Part shown: positions 1 through 12,600 of the stretch, piece by piece | Layout: each line of letters begins with the position of its first letter | How positions within the stretch are numbered: position 1 is the first letter of the stretch | Assembly: GCA_947652115.1 (NCBI GenBank) | Contig: OX393561.1 | Location: 10,235,376 to 10,299,375 of the forward strand | Reading direction: 5' to 3' | DNA length: 64,000 bases | From: Blastomussa wellsi | Taxonomy: Eukaryota; Cnidaria; Anthozoa; Scleractinia; Plerogyridae | Notes under the pieces: model-generated | Databases searched by the model: none | What the model saw: only the letters and a program-made list of their open reading frames with translations | What the model was told of the DNA's origin: nothing | Made by a program: the position numbers and the translations under genes

Positions 1-205
1 ACCCCCCCCCCCCCACCCCCCTCTGGATGGGATGCTAGTCCATTGCAGGGTTACCCCCAGTGTTATTTCACAGGTAGCCATTTAGACACCTGGGTGGAGA
101 GAGGCACTGTGAGAATAACGTGTCTTGCCCAAGAACACAATGCAAGTGCTCGAACTGAGACTGTCTGATCCGGAGTCTAACCATTAGTCCACCACACCTC
201 CAACA
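1..205 (-). repeat. tRNA-derived SINE, antisense (copy 1)
   Basis: Reverse complement reads a tRNA-like head (TAATGGTTAG A-box, degraded B-box), then TTGGGCAAGACAC, CACCCAGGTGT and GGACTAGCATCCCATCCAG. The same order is found at 21.06 and 40.13 kb. The element runs off the left edge after a poly-C run. Confidence 0.75.
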
Positions 206-245
206 CAAGGTGCATGTAAGAAGAGAGTTGCTATTCATGTGCTCA

Positions 246-505
246 GAGAGGTATAGTAGTCTAAAGGTTAGCGCACTGGTCTCTTGATCAAGTGGCCTGG
301 ATTTGAGCCTTGTTTAGGATCACTTATACATGTAACATTGTGTTCTTTGGCAACCCAGATACATTGTATAATGGGTACCGGCAAATTTCATGCTGCCAAC
401 AGGTAACCCCAGGATGGCCTATCATTCCATCCAGGGAAGGTGGGTCCTAGGTCTGGCCTGATGTGCCTCTAGGCAGGATCCAGGTCTGTAAAAGACTAAT
501 TTTTT
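246..505 (+). repeat. tRNA-derived SINE, diverged (copy 2)
   Basis: Head AGTCTAAAGGTTAGCGCACTGG and GGATTTGAGCC match A and B boxes, followed by ATGGGTACCGGCAAATT and CATTCCATCCAGG. It is more diverged than the copies at 21 and 40 kb and lies back to back with copy 1. Confidence 0.7.
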
Positions 506-1913
506 TTTTACTTTATCACCCTTTCCTGATGAAGCTGCTAAACTTTTTAACCCTTAAATTATATAAAGCAGCGCTCAGAGAACAGTGGCTTGTGAACTGG
601 TTTTGTTGGGCATGAGGCTAGCAGCAGCAGATATCCGGTAGATAACCTTGAGTATCAAGTTTGTAAACCTGACAATGTTAATTTTATGTTACTGTACATG
701 AGTTATCACTCCAGGGCAACGTGTGTATGTTGATGGTCAAAAATTTGTTTTCAGGTTTCAATTGGTGTTTCCAACATGCCGCAACTGTTTCATCCTGAAA
801 TTTCATGCAGTGTTTGATTATCACAGAAAAAAATAACTGAATTGAATTCATTCGTTGTACTTGTAAATCATAATGGATGAATTCAGATGTTGTAGAAGAG
901 TGTTGTTGACAAAGACATATCACCTTGGTTGGAAATGATAAATAAATGTACAATGTAACTTTATAATCTTACGCAGATGATCGCACGCAGTACCAAATTA
1001 ATTTTAAAAACATTGCTGTCATTAAAGTTCTCTAAATTTTTACAATGTAAACGTAAATCTAAACATTCAACTGAACTTAACAAAATTAATAAAAATCTTT
1101 TAATTGCAAAATACTGTAATTATTTTAAATAATTCATTTAAGTACTTCTTAAAATCCTCAACTAAAACATAATAGTACCCATTTAATGGTAAACAAAAAT
1201 TTTGAAATTAAAAATTGATAAATGGTCATTAAACATGAAAATTACTGAGTTATATATGACGGTACTGCACTAAAATGTACAGTTAAAATATAACACATTT
1301 GTTATTTTTGTAAAATTGCAATCCACCTTAAACAATGGAGGGCAACTGCATGGAAGATACAACTGTCAGCTGTACATAGATTGCAGTAGTTTACGTGGTA
1401 ATGTTCATTTGTAATAATTTATCATGATTTGATTGCTACCATTTATGTCCATCCTTGAAGCGTGATGAATTTAGTGCATTGTTTTGCTTTCAAAACGTCA
1501 AAGGTTTTGTCTAGTTGCGTGTCACTTTGGATTTATTTAATGAATCATGCATTTAATATCTTGCTCTAAAGCGACTCCTGGGCAAAAATTCATTCCAAAC
1601 TTGTTCAATTTTCTTGTTTCTGTTGCAATATTATTATAATATTTTCCTAGCAGACTTTCAGGCGGCAAATTTTGAAAATGTTGATAGGCCATGTATGAAT
1701 CATAATCGTATCACTTCAAAACCATTGTCAGTTTTGCGACATGACTGCAAACATTTCATCGGTCAAAATTGAGGCATAACCAGACAAAATCGTTGACATT
1801 TCCAAAGTAAAACAATGTGTTAAATTTGTCACGCTTCAATAATCGATGGAAATGGTAGTAAAATAATTATTATTAGTAAATTAATATATTTCTACCTTTT
1901 CTATTTTATCCAG
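506..1913. other. RUNDC1: RUNDC1 intron or upstream sequence, nothing recognised
   Basis: Very AT-rich sequence with only short chance ORFs. I searched it for the exon that should precede 1914 and found none with usable splice sites and coiled-coil coding, so that exon is probably upstream of the window. Confidence 0.5.
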
Positions 1914-1955
1914 GACAAAAATGGGTCTTAATCTTGATGGAATAGAAAAATTGAG
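1914..1955 (+). CDS. RUNDC1: RUNDC1 exon (first in window)
   Basis: Reads (n)TKMGLNLDGIEKL plus two bases. The acceptor is ttttatccag and the donor gtgagg. It corresponds to the ELIKKLDMNL part of the vertebrate coiled coil. The first base completes a codon from an exon outside the window. Confidence 0.85.
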
Positions 1956-4900
1956 GTGAGGAAATTTTTCTAAAGAGTAAGTTGAAAATTGCTGATGCTT
2001 ACATCACCATACTCAATATTAAACCATTACTTATCTCACAGAAATATTCCTCTTTTTTTTAGCAATGATGATGTACGGAAAAATGTTGATAACGCAATAG
2101 GGGAGGTAGGAAATCTAATTATATTTAATAAATTATGACAGTCTATTCTGTTTTTGTGCCTAAAAATTGTAGGACTTCTACCTTTCAGAAATCTTTTTTC
2201 ATTAGAACCACTAGAATCTGGAACCTGCTTATTACTAGAATTGACCTAGATAATGTTACTTTTGAGAACTTTAAGTCTGTTCTTTACGGTTACTACTCGC
2301 GGGCTCTAGCAATGAATTATGACCCGGACTCTCCAAAGAGCTTCAAAAGTATTTGTTTGAAATGTAACACAGCCAGGTTTTTAGACCAAGAATTTAGCTG
2401 CTGCATGTGATTTAGATTGCTACTTTTATACCCTTTATTTTTTGGGTCCGCAGTAATTGGCTTTAGCTGTTGCGGTGTCCCTGCCCAAGTATTTTAAGTT
2501 TATTAGTGTATTGTTACGTTCTTATTACTAGTGTTTCTATATCTTCAGTGTTTTTGTTGTTGTTGTTGTTGTTGTTGTTGTCTGTATTCTTTAGGGCAAA
2601 GCTAATAAAATAAAATAAATAAAATAAAATAACAATCTTTTTTAATGCGTACATGTACATTTAAATTGGAATTAAATAAGTGCATATTAAATAGTATCAA
2701 TTGATAACTAAAGATTTTATAGTTCCAAACTTATGTATATTTTATTTCAAATAAGCAATACATCTAAGTTTGTTCACCATGATCGTTCAGCTTAAAGGGA
2801 CACCGTCACGCCTGATATATCATATTTTAATACGAAGGAGAAGGAGAAGAAGGAGAAGATGCTAGAAGTGGTGAAAGGAAAGAAATATCAACTAAGAAGA
2901 AAATTTCAACTTTGATTTCTGGACATCCTGTCCAGAAATCATTTTCATAAATTGCAATCCACTTCCATCTTTGTAATCCTGTACTACTTCCCCAAAATAC
3001 CTGTTCTATCTTGTTCGGTGGAATCTTTTTATCAAATTTATTTGTGTATTTGGTGACATTTGGCACAATAATATGGAAATTAGAACATGAAAATTTCTAT
3101 AATCAGGCGTGACAATGTCCCTTTAAGGAAATGTTGCTATTACTTTTCATTGCCTAATGCAAATTTTGTGAGTGCTGTATTATTTTCAAGTTTTTATTTA
3201 GTCTTTAAGCCATGCTCTGAAGTCAACACTGAAATTCAAGTTGACATGTTCTTAGATAAATTGAAGTAATGTGCTCAGAATTACATTGTATCTTCAGTAT
3301 TTTTCCTCTTTCGATTCGGTAACCTTCTATTTCAACAAACGTCAGGTCTTGTCAAACAGATTAATGCATTCTAAGCAACATATGGCAGTCTGCGGCCTTT
3401 CCCTTCACCAAGGAAACACGGAAAGCCGTAAAACTCTAGAACAAAAATTTATTTTTCAAATCGGCACTCTTAATCCTCACGGTATCAACGAACGCTTTTC
3501 ATTCAACTAATTTATTCCGAAGTTTTCACGTTACCAGGCACCAGCCAATAGCGAAGCTCCATCTTTCTGTATATAAAGACACACGACGCACAATTCCTTG
3601 ATTCGCTCCGACGAAGGGCTAACGCTCGAAACGTCAGCTCTTGAATCTCTTTACGGTGGCCAATTGACATTATCAACCCAGTTGATAAAACCAAATTAGA
3701 TTAATGCACCATTTAATACGTAACTGTTACAAAGTACTTCAGTTACAAATTAAAATGGTTATTGTCAGTTGAGCCTACAAGGGCAAACTCAACTTTTCCA
3801 TTATTTAGCAGCATTTTATGGCGTGTGACATGTGTTACTATATTTGGATGCTGAGCTAGTTACTCGTGGCAACAATGTAGATTTAGTGTAAAGTATGATT
3901 ATGAAATAATTTAACAATGAACTGCAGATATAGATGTAAGTTAGAAATAATCATTGCATAGCAGTTAATTCTCCAGTTTGAGCAAAATATTGGAATAAAG
4001 AAGCCTGAAAAAATCAGGGCTTCAATGGGATTCGAGCCCATAACAACACATGAACTCACAATCCGCTGTAAGGAAATATACAGTACCACTCAAATGTAAG
4101 TTACTACCTCTAGTCTGGACTGGTACATTTACCTATAATGCTTTGCGCGGAAAAACCCTAAAAGAGCGTACATGTATAAAAACACAAATAAAAGTTGTAA
4201 GTCGTTCAAATTCAGCAAGAGCAATGTTGTTAGTTGTAGGAACGACTTCCGTTGAACCATACCTTGCTATATTCCCAGTGGGCTTTGTTTGGTTTGCAAG
4301 GTATTGTGGTAAAATGTGGAGCCGCCATCTTTTTTTCTTATTGTTAATTGGCCTTGCTTCCAATCTGTGATTTCATACAGTCATGTAGTTCAGTTGGTAG
4401 AACACTGCACCGGTATCACGGAGGTCACAGATTCTAATCCTGTCGGAGCCTTGAGTATTTTCAGGCTTCTTTATTCCAGTGTAGATTATGCCTTGTCACC
4501 AAATTTACTATGTGCGGTGCCTTGCTTGGCTATTATAATTAATCATATTGTTTTTTAATTAATTTTATTCTCATTTATCAGCTCATGCATCCTGTCAAAA
4601 CAAAGGTATGTATTATTGCCTACTTACTAATTCTTCATTTTTTCTTCAAACGTTATGTGAGTTTCTGGCATTTTACTTGCATTTCTTTGTTTTTGGTGGT
4701 GACCAAGTTAATTTTATGTAGCTAGCATTCGATGTTATTTCCTCCTACAGTGTTGTTTTTACTGTGCAAAGATCCTCTGTAAGGATGCTTTAACTAGAAC
4801 TGTTATTAGACAATAAATCTGCCAGCGTTCTATCACAAATGCTGATTTCTAATTTTCTACGCTACTATCTATCTGTTCTGTGATACAACAGGAGTAGCGG

Positions 4901-7900
4901 TTGTCTACAACATGGCGGCCACTTCTCGTTCTTGATGTGTTTTTCAATTTGGTATCTGTGAAGAAGATTATTCGATCTTGATTTCCATCTGCAGCTGTAG
5001 TTATAGTTGATGTTTTTAAATATCACACAATAGAAACCTGAGCTTGTAATCTAAGGGTGTGTTCCTTTGGGGTGATCCGGATCAGGATCAGTGACCCGAG
5101 ATCACTTAAATCATGGTGCATCAAAGGAACTGGCGAATCCTTGCTCCGAGTGGATTCGCCGGCACCTTTAATGCACCATGTTCCGAGAGATCTCAGATCA
5201 CTGATCGTGATCTAGATCATCCCAAAGGAACGCACCCTAATTGTTAAAATAATAGAAACTTTAAAAATATTATTGGCAATGAGCAGATGTTAAGTCTAGA
5301 ACTAACGAATTCTGATTTTTTTTTTTCTTATGCCCAATCAATTCATGTAATTTAGTGATGGTTAATTGATCTTTCCTTTTTAGGAGGAACTTGTTAAACA
5401 GCTAACGACTCAAATTGCCGATCTGGAGAGATTTGTCACGTTTTTGCAAGGTTTGTTTTTTGACTTAACTCAAGGCTGGCATAGTCATGCTATATAATTT
5501 GGACCCTCTCTAATATGGTGTACAGACTCTAAATCTCGCGCACAGAGAGCAAATACACAATAAGTAAGTAAGTAAAACTTTATTTAAACAGGGTAGCCCA
5601 TTCAGCTCAAAGGCTGGTCTCCATAGGGGCCCTGTATCTTAAAAATAGTTTACACTTAGAACTATTAAAATACCTAATAAAAATACTGCCAGAATTTTAA
5701 AAACTACATTACAAAGCAAGAATAAAATACAGAATCACATTTAAAGGCTAAAACCAAAGTTAAGATAAAAAGAAATGCCTTGCTTGGCGGCAGAACGTTT
5801 GAATATTTTTACTATTTACAATGTTCAACGGGAGTTTGTTAAAAGAAAGGTCCTTTTCCCAAAATTTCGTTTAACATTTGGTAGGGATAGCCTCATACTT
5901 TGCCGTGTGGAGTAATTGTGAATGTTCGAAAATCTAGTAAAATATAATAAAAAGTAACTAGGAACTAATGATTGAAGACAGAGAAAAACGAGTTTAGCCT
6001 TGTGATAAGAGCGTCTGCTGGAAAGAGTCGGTCAGTGCAGCTGCTCTATTGCTTCAGATGAGCGAGAGCAATGTGTGATAATCCGTGCAGATCTATTCTG
6101 TAGGCGCTGTAGTCGATCTATATCTTGCTGTAGGAGATTACTCCAATAAAGCGTTATGAACAAGCGTTATGAACAAGTGTTGCTGCCTCTTTTGTGACGA
6201 AACTTCTAACACGGCCCAGAAGACCAACTCTTGACGCCACCTTTTTACACACATAGTCCGCGTGAGCCTTCCAAGTCATAAAGTTGTCGAACACTACGCC
6301 TAAGTATTTAAAAGTAGTTTCACAAGATATGGACTTTCCGAGAAGATTAAGATTTAAAATGCAATCGCGCTCTTTATGCCTTTGAGATGTAAATAGCACA
6401 CACTTAGTTTTTGAAACATTGAGAACAAGATTATTGTTTTCTAGCCATTCAGATAAACACTGAAGATCTTCGTTAATGTAATAAATTAAATTGTCTACAG
6501 TTGGGCCAGCAAGATATAAAACTGTGTCGTCAGCGTACATATTTACAGAACAGTGTCTGACACAACGTGGTAGGTCATTAATGTAGACAATGAATAACAG
6601 GGGTCCAAGGATAGACCCCTGCGGCACTCCAGAAGTTATGGCAAGCTCTTCAGATGACTGAGAATCAATGTGCACGAATTGCTTTCTTCCCGTGAAGTAG
6701 TTCTTGCTAAGCAAAATGTCATGGTCAACGGTGTCGAAAGCCTTTGCCAGGCCAATAAACACAGAACCAGTGACTAAGCCCTTATCCATATTCATTAGGA
6801 TCTCATCGGCGAAATAGGTTACAGCCGTCTCAGTTGAGTGCATTCTTCTAAAACCGGATTGTGATTTACAAAGCAAGTTATGACCGTCAAAATAACCTGC
6901 AAGTTGCTTGTGGATTAAACGTTCTAGGACTTTAGATACCACTGGTAATACGGATATGGCGCGGTAATTTCTTGGGTCATCTTTTGGACCTGATTTATGC
7001 AGAGGGGTCACCTTCGCTTTTTTCCATTCCGCAGGGATAACGTTTAGTTCGATAGTTAAATTAAAGATGACGGACAATGGAGAAGCCAGGGCGTCTGATC
7101 CGTCTTTAAGTAGACGAGCTGAAATACCATCAACACCTGTAGCTTTCTTTGATTTTAATTCTTTCAGTGCCTTACGAACCTCCGATACAGTGATCTTTCG
7201 TAGTTGAAATTTTTCTGGACGATCAATTTGAGGCAGCCATTTGAAAAACGATCGTGCGCTTGATCGATAGGTCGACCTTAAATCTTCCGCACAAGAGACA
7301 AAGAAGCGATTAAAAATGTTACACTTGTTTTTCGCTTCATTTGCCGTACGAGCAGTAGCGCCGCTACTCTTAGAGCCATTTCCGAGTAGTTGTTTTAGGT
7401 TTCTCCAGGTCCCACGGGAATCTCTTAATTTTTGTCTCCTGGAGCTGATCATTGAAATATCTTTGTTTTTCTTTTCTGAGCTTCAAAGTCACGACATTGC
7501 GTAAGCGCTTGTAAGAGCTCAAGTGAAGTTCATTGTTTGTCCTCAACGCCAGATCATGAAAGTGATCCCTTTCATTCATAAGTTGTTTCACCTCGCGTGT
7601 CAGCCATGGTACCTTTTGTCCCCTGACTCGCACACGAATTCTTGGGGCATGAGAATCGGCGACTTCACCAAAAAGCTGTTTAAATGAGTCCCATGAGTCC
7701 TCAACATCTGTGAAGGAATTTATTAACGACCATGGAACTTTGTTTAGATCTTCAATGAAAGCTTCACGATTGAAACGCTTTAAATTCCGGGTATCAATAA
7801 CTCTCGGGGGAGGCGGTTTCAAACGATGTAGTTTACGGACAGCAAATATCGCAGAGTGATCACTAAAACCAACTGGTATTACTCCCGAGACATATAGGTC

Positions 7901-9649
7901 AGGGCGACTGGTAAAAAATAAATCGATCAGGGTCTTTGAATGTTCAGTTATGCGAGTGAAATTGTCAATAATCTGCCGCAGACTAAACTCTTTCGTCATG
8001 TTCATAAAGCGCTTAGTAGATGCAGATTTATTCGACTGTTTCAGGTCGAAGTTCATATCCCCGGTAATGACAATTTCCTTTTCCGTATCAGCCACTACTG
8101 TTAACATGTTTCTCAAGCCTTCAACGTAAGTTGCTTCGTTATCCACATTCGGTGGGCGATAGCAGGAACAGAAAATAAAACCTTTAGTTTTTGGAGGTAT
8201 TATTTCCATCCAAAGGCATTGAAGATCCGGTTGATCATTTTCAAACTCTTGAATAACCTTGTCGATGTTCGAGGAAACATAAATGAGAACACCGCCTTTT
8301 TGTCGGGTTTTATCTCTCCGTACAAGTGAGTAACCGTGAAGCTGAATTTCACTGTCGTTGATTAACGAATCCAGCCAAGTTTCGTTCAAGGACAGAACGT
8401 GCGGTAGCTGGGTCTCGCAAAAAACCCGAATCTCATCGATCTTGTTGACAAGACTTCGCACATTCAAGTGACAAATTCTCAAGCCTTTGACCGTACTCAG
8501 CTTGAAGTTTCCATTTTGAGAAATTGATTCTGGACCAGGGTTTCGCTCAACATTACCACTGGACAAGAGTAGCGATAGACATAGGCAATAGGCCAAAGTA
8601 GAAATGGTGTGCTTTGAGAGTTTACTTAATAAACTTAATAACCTCTTGTATTATGAACCCTCCAGTGATCAGTTGATGTTAATCTGTGTAATTTCCTGAT
8701 GGCAGTAGCAGTTACACAAACATTGGACATTGGCAGTTATAAACCGTATTGCATTTGATAAACCTTTCAAGAATTGTACTTTTATAATACAGTGTGTACT
8801 TTTTTGTATTAGTATTGCTTTGGCTTTACATAGCAGTTACACTATCCAATCAGAGTAAAGTTCGTACTTGCAAACATGTTCCTGGCAGACAAGCAAACTG
8901 GTGAACACATGTTGTTCAGATATTGCTAAAATTATCGTCACGAACCCAAAAGGAAATTTGAATGTGTCAGAAATTGAAAGTTCTTACGTCTGAAGTGATT
9001 CTACGATAGATTGTAATGATCTATTGAAGAAAAATGCAAAGATATTCCTTTGCGTGGTAAGTTTTAATGCAAATATTGTGGCAAATTTTCTGCTAAGATT
9101 TTGGTACACTTTGTTACAGGTGAAGTTGAAAATGCTGAAGAACGCACTGAGCGAGCAAAAGCATGTCCATGCCCTGTGCATGCAAGAAGAGGCAGAAAGA
9201 TGCACAAGGACCGACTGAGGGTAATTAGTTTTTAATTATAGTCTTTTTCAAATTTTATTTGGATTCCTGGACACCAGCATACAGTGCACATTTTTACAGG
9301 CATAGTAATTATATTGTAAGTAGGGTACAAGGAAGTTCAATTTTCCAGCTTGCCCTTCGGCAAGCTGTAGCTAGGATGTACCAGCCTGGAGGTCATTTCC
9401 ACTAGCCCGAAAAAAATATCAGGAGTGTGATGAATGAATTACTAGCCGGACGGCAAAATCCACTAGCCCCAGGCTATCGGACACTAAAAGAGATTCAAGT
9501 GCTGACGTTTCGAGCGTTAGCCCTTCGTCGGAGCGAATCGATTCGCTCCGACGAAGGGCTAACGCTCGAAACGTCAGCACTTGAATCTCTTTACGGTGGC
9601 CAATTGACATTATCAACCCAGTTGATAAAACCAAATTATATTGTTATAC

Positions 9650-9694
<45 letters not shown>

Positions 9695-12600
9695 CTATCG
9701 GACACTAACTTCATTGTATGCTGAGAAGGGTCTTGCTCTATCCAACAAGATTCAACAAGTTTCTGGTTACTATGGAACCTGGCTAGCTACCCACCCACTG
9801 GCCTGTTCACCTGCCTTCCTTCCACTATGTTCCTTATCTGAGTAGAAAAGTGAAAAAAATTATGGTAACTGTTTTGTGTTCTATAGGGAAAAGACAGTGT
9901 TAATGAGTTGGATTACCCGTGTGACTACAGCTTACAAGAAGACATGTCTGGCAGTGAAGACGGTAATGGATGCTGTCTTCATGTGCCGCCTATCCCAGAA
10001 ACACCTGAACAGATCCGCAGTAAGGTATGAAGTACCACTGTTGAGTGTTCGATGAAATATTATAAAAAACTGTATGTATGCATAATGCAATATGTCTCGC
10101 ATTTGCTGGATATGAGATGATTATCAACTCGGCACTATGTGCCTCGTCAGTTATCTATCTTCTTATATCCAACCCGCGTTTGTAGAATAATTGTTAATTA
10201 CATTCCAAAACCACTACTACACTTTGACCACCTTGCGATTGAATTGAAAATGATTGGCTGTATTAGCAGGAAAAAATGATTGCAAGGAATGTGATTGGTT
10301 ATATGTATGTGCCGTCTAGTATCAATCACATGCATGTGATTATTTTTATGCATCATCAAAAATCCATTCATTCGAGTTTTGAATCGATTTTTGGTTTGAC
10401 ATCTAGAGTGGATTATTGAAATGAGTAATGAAGTCAAATTTGTGGTAATGAACTCATTAATCAGCTTTCACCCTTTGATAGGACTGCTTGAACTGTTTTG
10501 GCAATAGTTAATCAATTAATCAATAAATAAATTATTGACTTATTTAGTTAATTAATCAATCAATTGATTAAATAAACTTCAAAAGCCGTGGACAAAGATC
10601 CTGCTTGATTCTACGCCGGATCTCTCAGGGAGAGCTAATCGGAAAAAAAAACTTAAAAAAGGCTGGGCTGGCCTGGCCCGCCAAAATATTGTTTAAAATA
10701 ATACTAGTTGCGTTGTGTCAGCCTTGCAGTAGCCTTTGACTTATCATGGTCCATTAATTGATTAATTGATTGACTATCAATTAACATTTCTCCCAAGCAG
10801 AAATTACGAGATGCAAGTTTAGCAATTATCAAAAGAGCGCTTGCAATTTTACAGTTATTCGCAATAAGGTAAGGGCAATGTGTATACTTCCAGCAAACCG
10901 GAGATCTAATATTTTAACTTTTCTCAAAATACAGACATGGAACCGTAATCATAATGGTGTGTAGTTGAATGTGAGAGTACATTACAGGGAATTCCAAAGT
11001 TCTGCTTGTTTCTACCCAAGAATATATAACAATTATTCCATGAGCCCGCGTTGGATATGAAGTGATAAAATAACCAACGAGCGCGTTGCGCGAGTTGGTT
11101 ATAATCACTTCATATCCAACAAGGGCTCATGGAATAATTGTTATATAGTCGGTGTTTTTTAGCCAATCAAAAAGCTAGAAATGCAATAGTCGGAGCTGAG
11201 AATATACTAAAAGTGGCTTAGGAGGGACTAGCCTATAATTGCACCCCACGATACGATTTGACAATGTCTGATACCCATTGTGGGATTTTGTACCACGTGA
11301 TGCGTTTTGTCCAATGAGCGCGCGCAAAAATTAATTATGTGAAATGATACTATGCGATAACTTTATTTAGAATATAGCCCTGTATGCTCGCCATGGAATC
11401 TTAGCGGGCTTTATTTTTAATAGAACATGGGCAAAAACTATAGAAGCCCGGTACCCCGGATGTAGTTTATGTTGCGTTGCGAATTGAAAAAAATGGCGGC
11501 GACATTCTTTTAAAGTTGTCTTTTTATTCCCTTTATTATGGCTGCTAAAACAAATATTAATGAAATAAGTTCAGGTGGATGAGCTTTTGAGGAGCGAGTG
11601 CCAGAAATACGAACAAGGAGGCCGCCTACGCGCATTACAAATTTGGTGATCTTTTTAAGATTTTTTGATGCTATATTCTAAACCAGCTAGAAGATGGCTC
11701 TCCCAATGTCCCATAAGAAAATAATGGCATTATGCCCTTTTGAGGTCTAGAAAAGCAGCTGTTCTAGACCTCAAGCGGGCATCTTGTAGGTAATTAGACC
11801 CGGTATTTTCATCGGCCATTGTAAATTATTTTCTAGTGCTGTTTTTTAATTTCATTTCTTCTGTACCAGTCCTTTGCTGACTCTGTTGTGTTTACTGTGT
11901 TTTTCAGTCAGTTTGGTTGCACTGGAAAACAGATTCAAGAGCAGATCATAAAGAAAGCTACTTCTGTGGCTGCACCAGGATACTTGTAAGAAAATCTCTT
12001 TTGATCATTTCTTTTAATGCTCCACGCATATTGCGTATGGCGTTCTTTTTATTCACCTGGAAAGATGTTTTACAAACATGTCTTAAAGTTAAATGTTATA
12101 AAAAAATAAAAACTCGCTTACAATTTGTAATTTTTAAATTTACATTACTTTCTTACTTTTTATAGTTCTCATTGTCATTTTTCTCTTTCAGCGAACATCT
12201 AGCTCAGCTTCAACAAGCTGTTCTGAAAATTATCGATATTAAATCACGTGAGCCTCCGAGCGAAGGAGAGGAGTCTGGTCCTAATTCGCCTCAGTCTCCA
12301 ACGGTCGTGCAAAGACGGAGGCGAATCCGCACTAGCTCCATGTCGTCAGCTGACACGACTTTGTCAGAAAGCAGTGATAGGGTAAGATGTGTGTGACTTG
12401 TGGTAATGGTAATTTTTAGAAAGAAATGACAGATGAAATGAGCACCGATAGCATTCAGAGAATCTCTTCCCCAGAGCAGCTTGTCCCTCTTCGCCAGCTG
12501 GGGCTGTCCACGATGAATGCGTGGCTTTAGGATACATGATTTAATTCACTTCAATCTAAAAAGGGTGTCCAATCAAATCAACCGTTTTAAGGACGTTCAC

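Larger units (their letters stand above)
5565..8640 (-). mobile_element. Degenerate CR1/L2-type LINE with 2A-like leader, EN and RT
   Basis: An antisense non-LTR retrotransposon in a RUNDC1 intron. The first frame (8596-7370) has a hydrophobic leader, the 2A-like NVERNPGP, and an AP endonuclease with NETWL, GDMNFD and GFSDHSAIF. The second frame (7452-6154) is the reverse transcriptase: AFDTVDH (motif A), SGVPQGSILGPLLF (motif B), YADD (motif C), SKTKCVLF and KYLGVVFD. The frames overlap by a frameshift and the RT frame ends early at a small duplication near 6160. The 3' end has AATAAA and a short TTAC-repeat tail (5565-5590), usual for CR1/L2 elements. No ATG precedes the leader in frame, so the 5' end is truncated or mutated. 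Confidence 0.9.

Noticed and set aside
9427..9681. ORFs across the head-to-head PLE copy (FRALALRRSESIRSDEGLTL)
   Set aside because: They read through the inverted PLE 3' UTR; the same peptide appears from both strands because of the palindrome.
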